The notes under the pieces were generated by a model. It searched no databases. It saw nothing but the letters and a program-made list of their open reading frames with translations, and was not told the origin of the DNA. DNA of 57,464 nucleotides, taken from NCBI GenBank assembly GCA_048498395.1, contig JBEHYB010000002.1:1-57464 (forward strand), read 5' to 3'. Made by a program: the position numbers and the translations under genes. The first letter of the stretch is position 1. Each line of letters begins with the position of its first letter. Below are positions 31,408-41,480 of the stretch, piece by piece. Source of the stretch: Micavibrio_B sp048498395 (GTDB taxonomy: Bacteria > Pseudomonadota > Alphaproteobacteria > Micavibrionales > Micavibrionaceae).

Positions 31408-33243
31408 ATGAAATCCCCCGCCGCCCGGCAATCAAATCTTCCTTCGCCTGAAGAAATCCTGAAATCCGTTTTCGGATACGATTCATTTCGTGGCCAGCAG
31501 AAGGACGTGATCGATCATATTATGAGCGGCGAGAGCTGTTGCACCTTGATGCCGACAGGTGCTGGGAAATCCTTGTGCTATCAAATTCCGGCCCTGTGCC
31601 GCAAAGGTGTAGGGATCGTCGTTTCGCCCCTTATCGCCCTGATGCAGGACCAGGTGACGGCGCTTCGCGAGCTTGGCGTGCGCGCGGCGATGATAAATTC
31701 TTCCATGGATTATTCACAGATCGAAGGCACGACCAACGATCTGCGCAACGGAGAATATGATCTTCTCTATGTCGCGCCGGAACGCCTGATGGCGGGATCG
31801 CTTCTCAATATTCTCGATCATCTGGAGATTTCCCTTTTTGCGATCGACGAAGCGCATTGCGTCTCCCAATGGGGCCATGATTTCCGCCCTGAATACCGCG
31901 CTTTATCGGTTTTGCGCGAACGTTATCCGCAAGTCCCCTGTATCGCGGTCACGGCCACGGCGGATGAACCGACGCGCCGCGATATCATGAAGCAGTTAAA
32001 TCTGCAGAAAATTTTTGTCGCCGGGTTCGACAGGCCGAATATCCGCTATGATGTCATGGCAAAAGACAATCCGCGCCGTCAGCTGCTGGATTTCCTGACC
32101 AGTCGCGCCAAAGGCGAAAGCGGCATTATCTACTGCCTGTCACGCAAGAAAGTCGAAGAAACCGCTGCGTGGCTGAAAGAACAGAATTACAACGCGCTCC
32201 CCTATCACGCAGGTCTCGATAATTCCATCCGCTCCAAAAACCAGACGCGGTTTATCAACGATGAAGGAGTTATCATCGTCGCGACAATCGCGTTCGGCAT
32301 GGGCATCAATAAACCTGATGTGCGTTTCGTCGTGCATCTCGACCTGCCGCAGAATATCGAAGCCTATTACCAGGAGACAGGCCGCGCGGGCCGTGATGGA
32401 TTACCGGCTTCGGTATTAATGTTCTACGGCATGCAGGATGTCGTTCTGCGCCGCCAGATGATCGCGAATTCCGACGCGCCGGACGAGCAAAAACAGATCG
32501 AACAGAAAAAACTCGCGAGCCTTCTTAGCTATTGCGAAGCCGTAAATTGCCGCCGCCAGCTCCTGCTTAAATACTTCGGCGATAGCAGCGGGGAATGCGG
32601 CAATTGCGATACCTGTACGTCACCACCCGCAACGGTAGACGCTTCAATCGCCGCCTTGAAAATTATTTCCTGCGTCTTCCGTACCGGGCAGATCTTTGGC
32701 GCGAAACATATCGTTGATGTGTTAACCGGCGTGACGACACCTCTCACCGAGAAACACAATCACAGCAATCTCAGCACCTGGAATATCGGCGATGAATATG
32801 ACCGCAAGACATGGGATATTTTTATCCGCCAGTTGGTAGCCGCGAATTACCTTGCCGTCGATCCCGAAGGTCATGGCGGATTGCATATCACCGAAGCAGG
32901 TTCAAAACTTCTGAAAGAAAAACAGAGCATCCAGTTGCGCCTGCCGCCCAAAAAACTCGATCGCGGCGAACGCATGAGCCGCAACGGCAAAGGCCTGTCG
33001 CCGTCGGAAATCCTCGATAACGATCACGATAAAATTCTCTTCGAGAAACTCAAGGCGCTGCGCATGATCATAGCTAAAGACCACAACGTCCCGCCTTACG
33101 TTATTTTCCACGACAGAACCCTGCTTGAAATGGTCCGCCGCGCGCCGCTCACCCGCGATGCTTTCGCGCAGGTGCCGGGTGTCGGACAATCAAAACTCGA
33201 CAGATACGCCGATGGTTTCCTCGCCGTGATCAAAGCGGCATAA
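31408..33243 (+). CDS. recQ: ATP-dependent DNA helicase RecQ
   Basis: The 611-residue 3'-5' helicase has motif I MPTGAGKSLCYQ, the DEAH box in AIDEAHCVSQWGHDFRPEY, motif V/VI region VRFVVHLDLPQNIEAYYQETGRAGRDG, a zinc-binding site (CEAVNCRR and CGNCDTC), the RQC winged helix and a C-terminal HRDC domain (AFAQVPGVGQSKLDRYADGF). RecQ acts in recombination and fork repair. It has the full bacterial domain set. The GIY-YIG gene immediately upstream may share its transcript. Confidence 0.96.
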   Translation: MKSPAARQSNLPSPEEILKSVFGYDSFRGQQKDVIDHIMSGESCCTLMPTGAGKSLCYQIPALCRKGVGIVVSPLIALMQDQVTALRELGVRAAMINSSMDYSQIEGTTNDLRNGEYDLLYVAPERLMAGSLLNILDHLEISLFAIDEAHCVSQWGHDFRPEYRALSVLRERYPQVPCIAVTATADEPTRRDIMKQLNLQKIFVAGFDRPNIRYDVMAKDNPRRQLLDFLTSRAKGESGIIYCLSRKKVEETAAWLKEQNYNALPYHAGLDNSIRSKNQTRFINDEGVIIVATIAFGMGINKPDVRFVVHLDLPQNIEAYYQETGRAGRDGLPASVLMFYGMQDVVLRRQMIANSDAPDEQKQIEQKKLASLLSYCEAVNCRRQLLLKYFGDSSGECGNCDTCTSPPATVDASIAALKIISCVFRTGQIFGAKHIVDVLTGVTTPLTEKHNHSNLSTWNIGDEYDRKTWDIFIRQLVAANYLAVDPEGHGGLHITEAGSKLLKEKQSIQLRLPPKKLDRGERMSRNGKGLSPSEILDNDHDKILFEKLKALRMIIAKDHNVPPYVIFHDRTLLEMVRRAPLTRDAFAQVPGVGQSKLDRYADGFLAVIKAA

Positions 33244-33355
33244 TTTTCATAATTTATAAGATGCCGGCGTAAAACAGAAATTTGGTGCAAAACCGGCGAC
33301 CATTTCCTATGCTCGGCGACTGCAATCGAAAGAATTGTGCCTTCAGGGAGTATCA

Positions 33356-35323
33356 ATGCGTAACATTAAATCGGCCGGCCATCAGGCCCATCCTATCCGT
33401 AATATTATTCCGGCTTTGGGCGTTGCCGCCCTCGCCGCAGGTTTCAACGCAGAAGCGCGCACCGACAGCCTTCCGCAGCCATCGATTGCCATCAGCGCGA
33501 ATACGCCACCGACGGAACTTCATCAGGTTCGCAACGTCAACTGGAGCGAATTCGTGGACATGGCGCATAACGTTGAATTCCGCAGCGTCTATATTCGCGG
33601 CAATGAAGTGACCGGCATTAAATATAACGACCAGAGCATCGTCACAAGTTACGGCCCGTCTCCTGATGCAGCCTATAACGAAATCAAAGGATATGCCGCC
33701 AATATAAATTTTGAAAAGGCAGAGCAAGCGCCGATACAAGTCACGCTTTCATCCCCGCCAGAGCCGGAAAAATCATTCTGGGAAAAATACGGCGGATTAC
33801 TTAGCTTTGCAGGTATAGGCGGTCTGGTCGGACTCATGGTTGTCAACAGCCTTAAAAAAGCCAACCATGAAAAATCCAGAATTAGAAGATTTGAACCCTC
33901 GAAAATAGCGGCCCATGCGAATGGCGTGAGCAGGACCAGGTTCGCGGATGTCGCCGGTTGCGACGAAGCCAAAGAGGATATGGAAGAAATCGTCGAGTTT
34001 CTCAAAAATCCCGATAAATTCACGAAACTCGGCGGGCGCATTCCCAAAGGCTTTTTGCTGGAAGGCCCGTCCGGTACGGGTAAAACGCTTCTCGCCAAGG
34101 CGGTCGCGGGTGAAGCCCATGTTCCCTTCTTCCCGATATCGGGATCCGAATTCGTCGAAGTCTATGTCGGTGTCGGCGCGCAGCGCGTCCGCGAGCTTTT
34201 CGAAGAAGCCAAAGAGAATGCGCCCTCAATTATCTTCATCGATGAGATCGATGCCATCGCCAAACGGCGCGGCGGGCGCAGCAGCGGTGCCAATGACGAG
34301 CGCGAACAGACGCTGAACCAGCTTCTTATCGAGATGGACGGATTTGAAGGCAATAATGGCGTTATGGTCATCGCCGCCACCAACAGAAAAGACGTGCTCG
34401 ATCCTGCCGTGCTGCGCGCCGGACGCTTCGACCGCCATATTACGGTCGGCGTGCCGGATGTCGGCGGTCGCGAACAAATTCTCAAGGTTCACACCAGAGG
34501 CAAGCCGCTTGAGAAAGACATCGATCTGAAAGAATGGGCGCGCGCAACGCCGGGCTTCTCCGGTGCCGATCTTGAAAATCTTGTGAACGAAGCCGCGATT
34601 TTTGCCGCCCGTTCCAATCACGAACGCATCACACAAAAAGATTTTTCCGATGCCCGCGACAAGATCATGATGGGACCGGAACGTAAATCCGCCATACTTT
34701 CCTATGCGGAGCGCGAGAATACGTCTTTCCATGAAAGCGGCCACGTCATCATGCTGATGCATGAAATTCACGCGGACCCGCTGCACAAGGTAACGATTAT
34801 GCCGCGCGGCGGCGCGCTCGGCATGGCGATGTGGCTTCCCGAAGAAGGCGGCGTCCAGGGCACCCGCGCCCAGTTGATCGCCAAGATACGCGTCGCCATG
34901 GGCGGCCGCGCGGCGGAAGAAATCATCTATGGCAAGGATCATGTCACCGGCGGTGCCTCCGGCGATATCGAAATGGCGACCAATATCGCGCGGCACATGG
35001 TTACAAAATTCGGCATGTCGGAAAAACTTGGCAACGTCAATTATACATCCGAAAGCCCTTTGCATGACGGATTTGTCGCCGCCGCCGCAGAGAAAATTCA
35101 GGACGAGATTAAATCCATCATCGATGAAGCCTATAAATACACGCTCGATGTTCTGAGCCATGAGCCGAATAATCAGGCGCTTCATACTCTGGCGGCGGAA
35201 TTGCTGAAAAAAGAAACCATGGATGCGTCAGAGGTCAAAGACCTGATCACTGTCGAAACACTACCCGACAGCAAAGAGAAAATGAGCGCCCGCCCTGAAC
35301 CGTTTGGCAAGGCACCGGCGTAG
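33356..35323 (+). CDS. Divergent FtsH-like membrane AAA+ zinc protease
   Basis: The 655-residue protein has the FtsH layout: an N-terminal hydrophobic segment (IIPALGVAALAAGFNA), a periplasmic-type region, a second segment (LLSFAGIGGLVGLMVV), the AAA+ domain with Walker A GPSGTGKT (about 237-244), pore motif FVEVYVGVGA, IIFIDEIDAIA and the SRH RAGRFDRH, then the M41 peptidase with HESGH at 459-463 and the third ligand in GASGDIEM. The usual sites read FVEMFVGVGA and HEAGH. The catalytic residues are intact. It stands alone downstream of recQ, not with the usual ftsH neighbours, so it is probably a second copy. AGGGAG lies before the ATG. Confidence 0.88.
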   Translation: MRNIKSAGHQAHPIRNIIPALGVAALAAGFNAEARTDSLPQPSIAISANTPPTELHQVRNVNWSEFVDMAHNVEFRSVYIRGNEVTGIKYNDQSIVTSYGPSPDAAYNEIKGYAANINFEKAEQAPIQVTLSSPPEPEKSFWEKYGGLLSFAGIGGLVGLMVVNSLKKANHEKSRIRRFEPSKIAAHANGVSRTRFADVAGCDEAKEDMEEIVEFLKNPDKFTKLGGRIPKGFLLEGPSGTGKTLLAKAVAGEAHVPFFPISGSEFVEVYVGVGAQRVRELFEEAKENAPSIIFIDEIDAIAKRRGGRSSGANDEREQTLNQLLIEMDGFEGNNGVMVIAATNRKDVLDPAVLRAGRFDRHITVGVPDVGGREQILKVHTRGKPLEKDIDLKEWARATPGFSGADLENLVNEAAIFAARSNHERITQKDFSDARDKIMMGPERKSAILSYAERENTSFHESGHVIMLMHEIHADPLHKVTIMPRGGALGMAMWLPEEGGVQGTRAQLIAKIRVAMGGRAAEEIIYGKDHVTGGASGDIEMATNIARHMVTKFGMSEKLGNVNYTSESPLHDGFVAAAAEKIQDEIKSIIDEAYKYTLDVLSHEPNNQALHTLAAELLKKETMDASEVKDLITVETLPDSKEKMSARPEPFGKAPA

Positions 35324-35438
35324 CTGGATACCATATTAAATTAAGGTTCTTTTTTTAGCGATTAAGCCCTTCAATGCCCTTGCCCGCACGTGCGCGTGCG
35401 CCTACATTTCTTCCGTCATTTAAACAGGGAGAAAAATC

Positions 35439-36311
35439 ATGCCGTATATCACAGTAGGTAAAGAAAATTCCGCGAATATAGATCTGTACTATCGCGATAT
35501 CGGCGCGGGCAAGCCCGTTGTCCTGATCCATGGCTGGCCATTGAACGGTGCGTCATGGGAAAAACAGATTACGGCGCTAATCGAGAACGGCCATCGCGTT
35601 ATCACTTACGACCGCCGTGGTTTCGGCCAATCGAGCCAGCCATCAAGCGGATATGATTACGACACTTTCGCCGCCGACCTGAATACGCTCCTGACAAAGC
35701 TTGATCTCAAGGACGTTTCGCTCGTCGGTTTCTCGATGGGCACCGGCGAAGTGACACGCTATCTCTCGACTTACGGTTCTGCGCGCGTCAGCGATGCGAC
35801 ACTGATCGGCGTTATCCCGCCATTCCTTTTGAAAACCTCCGATAACCCGGGCGGCATCGATCCAAGCGTTTTCGAAGGTATCAAGGCAGGAATCAAAGCC
35901 GACCGCCTCGCCTTCCTGACGCAGTTCCTGACGAATTTTTACAATTATGATGTGCTAAAAGATAAACGCATCAGTCAGGAAGTCTTCCAGAACAGCTGGA
36001 ATGTCGCTTCCGGTGCATCGCCTATCGGCACGCTGGCCTGTGTATCAGCATGGGTGACGGATTTCCGTAGGGATTTGCCGAAGATCGATGTCCCGACGCT
36101 TATTATTCACGGCGACGCGGACCGTATCCTGCCCTTCGATGTGACCGCGAAACTTTTGCCAAGCCTGATCAAAAATTCCCAGCTGGTGACGATCAAGGAC
36201 GGCCCGCACGGTATCCTTGCAACGCATGGGGAAGAAGTGAACGCTGCGCTTTTGAATTTCTTTCAGCAGCAATCGAAAAATGCGGCCAATCTGAACAAGA
36301 AAAGCGCTTAA
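35439..36311 (+). CDS. Alpha/beta hydrolase, non-heme haloperoxidase-like
   Basis: The 290-residue protein has the oxyanion motif LIHGWPLNGASW, the nucleophile elbow LVGFSMGTGEV, the acid in IHGDADRILPF and the His in DGPHGIL. This matches the subgroup annotated as cofactor-free chloroperoxidases or esterases. The C-terminus has a short Gln/Asn/Lys-rich extension. AGGGAG lies before the ATG. It is followed by ohr and an FMN reductase, so a role in peroxide or organic-peroxide handling is plausible but inferred. Confidence 0.88.
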   Translation: MPYITVGKENSANIDLYYRDIGAGKPVVLIHGWPLNGASWEKQITALIENGHRVITYDRRGFGQSSQPSSGYDYDTFAADLNTLLTKLDLKDVSLVGFSMGTGEVTRYLSTYGSARVSDATLIGVIPPFLLKTSDNPGGIDPSVFEGIKAGIKADRLAFLTQFLTNFYNYDVLKDKRISQEVFQNSWNVASGASPIGTLACVSAWVTDFRRDLPKIDVPTLIIHGDADRILPFDVTAKLLPSLIKNSQLVTIKDGPHGILATHGEEVNAALLNFFQQQSKNAANLNKKSA

Positions 36312-36361
36312 ATAATACTGAACGGAATTTTAATTTAATTTTTACCCAAGGAGATTTTACT

Positions 36362-36775
36362 ATGGCTATAATTTACACAGCACACGCAACAGCAATCGGC
36401 GGCCGTCAGGGCCAGGTGGAAACGGATGACGGCAAACTGTCATTCAAACTGGATACGCCGGGCGGCGGCGGACCGGGCACAAACCCCGAGCAGCTTTTCG
36501 CCTGTGGCTATTCCGCCTGTTTCAGTGGTGCTGCGGCCTATATCGCCAAACAGCAGGGCCTCGATATCGGCGATATCCAGGTAAAGATCGATATCAATCT
36601 GAACAAGGACGATAGCGGATTTAAACTCTCCGGCGCTATCGACGTGTCGTTGCCGAACCTCGCACATGATGCGGCCGTCAAACTCGTCAAGGAAGCGCAT
36701 GCTTTCTGCCCATACTCACGCGCGACAAAAGGCAATGTCGAGATGACGCTTAAAGTGAATGGCGAGGCGATCTGA
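36362..36775 (+). CDS. Organic hydroperoxide resistance protein (Ohr/OsmC family)
   Basis: The 137-residue thiol peroxidase has both active-site cysteines: NPEQLFACGYSACF and FCPYSRATKGN. The N-terminus (YTAHATAIGGRQGQVETDDG) matches Ohr rather than OsmC. Ohr proteins reduce organic hydroperoxides with lipoylated proteins as electron donors, which is notable because lipA in this window looks broken. A purine-rich AAGGAG site lies upstream. Its stop overlaps the next start (TGATG). Confidence 0.9.
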   Translation: MAIIYTAHATAIGGRQGQVETDDGKLSFKLDTPGGGGPGTNPEQLFACGYSACFSGAAAYIAKQQGLDIGDIQVKIDINLNKDDSGFKLSGAIDVSLPNLAHDAAVKLVKEAHAFCPYSRATKGNVEMTLKVNGEAI

Positions 36776-37332
36776 TGCACAGAATTGGCGTTATCGTCGG
36801 AAGCCTCCGCAAAGATTCCATCAACCTGAAACTGGCGAAGGCTTTGGCCAAACTCGGCAAGGATAAATTCGATTTCAATTTTATCGAACTGCACGACCTT
36901 CCGGTCTATAACGAGGACCTCTGGGCAAACCCGCCCGAGAGCGTCACCCGCATCAAGAAGGAAATCGAGCAATCGGACGCGATCCTCTTTGTATCGCCCG
37001 AATATAACCGCTCGGTCTCATCGGTCACAAAAAACGTGATCGACTGGGGCACGCGGCCATCGGGCAATAATTCATGGAAAGGCAAACCTGCCGCCATGCT
37101 CGGCGCATCACCTGGCGCTATCGGCACGGCTGTCGCACAATCGCAATTGCGCAGCATCGTACCTTCTGTCGGCATGATCCTGCTCGGCGATTCAGAAATC
37201 TACCTGACATACAAGGACGGTATGATCGATGCGGATTACAATTTCCCCGATCCGAAAACCGCGACATTCCTTGGCGGTTTCCTCGATAAATTCGACAACT
37301 GGATCAAACAGGTCGCGAAGAAGGCGGCTTAG
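36775..37332 (+). CDS. NADPH-dependent FMN reductase family protein
   Basis: The 185-residue flavodoxin-fold protein starts RIGVIVGSLRKDSINLKLAKAL, carries the LPVYNEDLW segment and the flavin-contacting VSPEYNRSVSSVTKNVIDW motif followed by GKPAAMLGASPGAIGT. Such proteins (ChrR/azoreductase-like) reduce quinones, chromate or azo compounds. Its ATG overlaps the ohr stop by one base, so both are translated together, which suggests a shared oxidative-stress role. It is convergent with the next gene with a four-base overlap. Confidence 0.9.
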   Translation: MHRIGVIVGSLRKDSINLKLAKALAKLGKDKFDFNFIELHDLPVYNEDLWANPPESVTRIKKEIEQSDAILFVSPEYNRSVSSVTKNVIDWGTRPSGNNSWKGKPAAMLGASPGAIGTAVAQSQLRSIVPSVGMILLGDSEIYLTYKDGMIDADYNFPDPKTATFLGGFLDKFDNWIKQVAKKAA

Positions 37333-37847
37333 TCCTTCTTCGGCCTGACCTGACCCCAGGGCTTCACTTGCCAAGTGGTGGTGACGACCGTGATGATTTC
37401 ATCCTGGTCGTTGCGGATATTCGTGACCATTTCAATCATCGGAACTTCGCCCGCCTCGATCGTACGGTGCATTTTTGCAATATCTTCGGGACTTAACGCA
37501 CATTCACCCACCACACGCCCGCGCGCCTGTTTCGAATAGGTGACTTTGACATCGCTCATCAACGGGCGATAACCCGCGAAGGGAAAATTGCGAATGATAA
37601 CAAGCCCTGCGCAGGTTTCACCAAGCGTAAACTGCGCCCCGGCATGGATCGATTTCACATGATTGCGCACGCCGCGGCTGCGTTTGAGCGAAATCAGCAC
37701 CCTGTTATCCGTCCATTCCAGCATCTCGGTCTTGAGATGCCCGTTAAACGGCGAGATCAATCCAAGAAAACACATCGCGAGTTTATGCGACAATTTCGGC
37801 GATTTTGTTTCAAGACTGCGAACGAACTGGAACGGATCAAAGGGCAT
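37329..37847 (-). CDS. DUF4442 hotdog-fold thioesterase-like protein
   Basis: The 172-residue protein resembles DUF4442 proteins of the hotdog thioesterase superfamily: LISPFNGHLKTEMLEWTDNRVLISLK, NHVKSIHAGAQFTLGETCAGL and the terminal ITVVTTTWQVKPW. The HAGAQFTLGE stretch corresponds to the hotdog helix carrying the acidic residue. The substrate is unknown; acyl-CoA is likely. It overlaps the upstream nitronate monooxygenase gene by 11 bases and is probably co-transcribed with it. Confidence 0.8.
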   Translation of the reverse strand: MPFDPFQFVRSLETKSPKLSHKLAMCFLGLISPFNGHLKTEMLEWTDNRVLISLKRSRGVRNHVKSIHAGAQFTLGETCAGLVIIRNFPFAGYRPLMSDVKVTYSKQARGRVVGECALSPEDIAKMHRTIEAGEVPMIEMVTNIRNDQDEIITVVTTTWQVKPWGQVRPKKD

Positions 37848-38829
37848 TGCGCGTCTCCCAGTATTCCCTCGCCAGCTGATACATTACATCGGCAGCCGGT
37901 CGCACATCATGAATAAGCCCGACACCCTGCCCGGCGCTCCATACGGTTTTCCAGGTGGTTTTATCCGCCGCCGCTTCCAGGGCTTTGGTGCCCAGGATAA
38001 CGCGCATCAGCTTCGCATATTTCATCGTCAGCGGATGACCGCGCAGGAATTTTTCGATCGGGTTGATATCAAGGCCGATCTTCTGGATATAAGGCGTATT
38101 GATGACCGCCGCCGGTGTTCCGGAGATGCGGCGGGTCATTACGATATCCGCAGGCTCTGATTTCAGGATCGCGTTTTTATAATCGGCGGAAGCGGTCGCT
38201 TCCGTCGTCGCGATAAATCTTGTTCCTATCTGCACCGCGTCGGCACCGAGCGCAAGCGCGGCCAGAATCTGTTTGCCGTTGACGATGCCGCCCGCCGCAA
38301 CCACCGGGATTTTCAAATGCTCCTTGAGATAAGGAATAAGCACAAGCGGCGAAATAGGCCCCGCATGGCCACCCGCCCCCATCGACACCGCGATAACGCC
38401 GTCAGCACCCTGTGCCTCGACCTTCTGCGCATATTTCAGATCGACAACATCGCAAAAAACCTTGCCGCCATAGGCATGGACTTTATCGATCACGATTTGC
38501 GGATTGCCCAGTGAGGTAATCACAAGTGGCACTTTATGCTTCACGATCACATCCAGATCCTGTTCCATGCGCAGGCTGGTCTTGTTCACAATTAAATTTA
38601 CGGCGTATGGCTTGTCAGTGCCTGCAGCAATTTTCATGAGAGCTTCGTCAAATAATTCTGTCGTGCGCCAGTTGAGCGACGGCGTGCCGCCGACACCGCC
38701 CGCATTCGCAGTCTTGATAACAAGTTCCTCGTTGCTTACAAGAAACATCGGCGCGGCGATGATCGGATAGTCGCAGCCGAAAAGTTTTGTGAATGGCGTT
38801 GGAATTGCGGCGGGTTTTGAATCGGTCAT
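37837..38829 (-). CDS. Nitronate monooxygenase-family FMN enzyme
   Basis: The 330-residue TIM-barrel protein has the family features FGCDYPIIAAPMFLVSNEELV, DGVIAVSMGAGGHAGPIS (FMN binding and the loop with the catalytic His), PVVAAGGIVNGKQILAALALGADAVQIGTRF and the terminal QGVGLIHDV. Members oxidise alkyl nitronates such as propionate 3-nitronate, or act as 2-nitropropane dioxygenase-like or enoyl reductase (FabK-like) enzymes; motifs alone do not separate these. It leads a two-gene operon with the DUF4442 gene. Confidence 0.87.
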   Translation of the reverse strand: MTDSKPAAIPTPFTKLFGCDYPIIAAPMFLVSNEELVIKTANAGGVGGTPSLNWRTTELFDEALMKIAAGTDKPYAVNLIVNKTSLRMEQDLDVIVKHKVPLVITSLGNPQIVIDKVHAYGGKVFCDVVDLKYAQKVEAQGADGVIAVSMGAGGHAGPISPLVLIPYLKEHLKIPVVAAGGIVNGKQILAALALGADAVQIGTRFIATTEATASADYKNAILKSEPADIVMTRRISGTPAAVINTPYIQKIGLDINPIEKFLRGHPLTMKYAKLMRVILGTKALEAAADKTTWKTVWSAGQGVGLIHDVRPAADVMYQLAREYWETRNAL

Positions 38830-38912
38830 TACTAAATATAAGCCATTACGAATACGTGTTATAGCGGCCTTTTAATTACATAATTATAAAAAATTTGCTT
38901 TTTATAAGGTGA

Positions 38913-40597
<1,685 letters not shown>

Positions 40598-40601
<4 letters not shown>

Positions 40602-41104
40602 GGCTGGATAAAGATTTCGGTGCCGACCGGAACGAGCGCATAAATTTCTTCGATCGCATCGTTGTTGACGGACATACAGCCCGTCGTCCAGGCCGGGTCC
40701 ATCCTGTCGATGAAACCTGAAAAGCCGCCTTTATCGCCGTGAATACCGACATGACCGCCAGGAGAAACGCCAAGTGCTTTTGCCTTCGCGATATCCTCGC
40801 TATTGGGGTATGAAATATTCAGGAATTTCTGAAAGCGCTGGCTCGGGTGTTTCTCATTTATGACGTAATGGCCTTCCGGCGTTTTGCCGTCGCCTTCCTG
40901 TACTTTCTGGCCGACAGGCTCCCAGCCCATCGAGAGAATTTTATAAGTCTTGAGCGGCGTGCCATTTTCCCACAAGGTCATAAGACGATCGCTTTTATCG
41001 ACAGTGATATAATCAGCCTGATGACCTTCGCGTACGAGAGGGCTGATCGGGGTCGCGCAGGCGCTTAAGGCCAGGATTGCCAGCAGAGAAAAAATCAGAC
41101 GCAT
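40598..41104 (-). CDS. L,D-transpeptidase (YkuD-like, YafK-type) lipoprotein
   Basis: The 168-residue protein has a lipoprotein signal (MRLIFSLLAILALSAC) and a YkuD domain of the short YafK type: DYITVDKSDRLMTLWENG, GDGKTPEGHY, HVGIHGDKGG and the catalytic cysteine in WTTGCMSVNN. These enzymes make or cleave links to meso-diaminopimelate in peptidoglycan. It lies just upstream of the response regulator on the opposite side of a kinase gene, so its expression may be tied to one of the signalling systems, but no regulatory site is seen. Confidence 0.9.
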
Positions 41105-41111
41105 TTATATT

Positions 41112-41480
41112 TTAGGCCAGTGCTTTTTTGATGGTGGATGAGAGTTTGTCGAAATTGATCGGCTTTTCCAGATAGGCGGTCGGCTCGAGATGATCGACGG
41201 AATGGCGATCACGAGGATCCGACAGCGCCGTCAGGAAAATGAACGGCAGGTTCTTGTATTGCGGATACGCGCCGCGAATTCTCTCAAGCAACTGATAGCC
41301 TGTCATAACGGGCATCGAGCGGTCGCAGATGATCAGATCCGGCTCTACATCCTGAAGCTTGTCCAGCCCCTGCTGGCCGTTGAGCGCAACGGACACTTTG
41401 TAACCCTGCGCGGTCAACTCATCCTGCAGGATGTCGCATAATTCTTTTTCGTCTTCGATGACCAGTATGGTCTTAGGCAT
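41112..41480 (-). CDS. Single-domain response regulator (CheY-like)
   Basis: The 122-residue protein is a lone receiver domain: VIEDEKELCD acidic pocket, phosphorylated Asp in LIICDRSMPVMTG, the Thr in IFLTALSDP and Lys in AYLEKPINF. No output domain is present. The ATG at 41480 (MPKTILVIEDE) matches family starts; a start 9 bases earlier is possible. It overlaps the PAS kinase gene by 8 bases, so the two form a cognate pair. Confidence 0.9.
   Translation of the reverse strand: MPKTILVIEDEKELCDILQDELTAQGYKVSVALNGQQGLDKLQDVEPDLIICDRSMPVMTGYQLLERIRGAYPQYKNLPFIFLTALSDPRDRHSVDHLEPTAYLEKPINFDKLSSTIKKALA

Noticed and set aside
34226..35185. A minus-strand frame of 319 codons
   Set aside because: It is antisense to the FtsH-like gene, an effect of GC-rich codon use.
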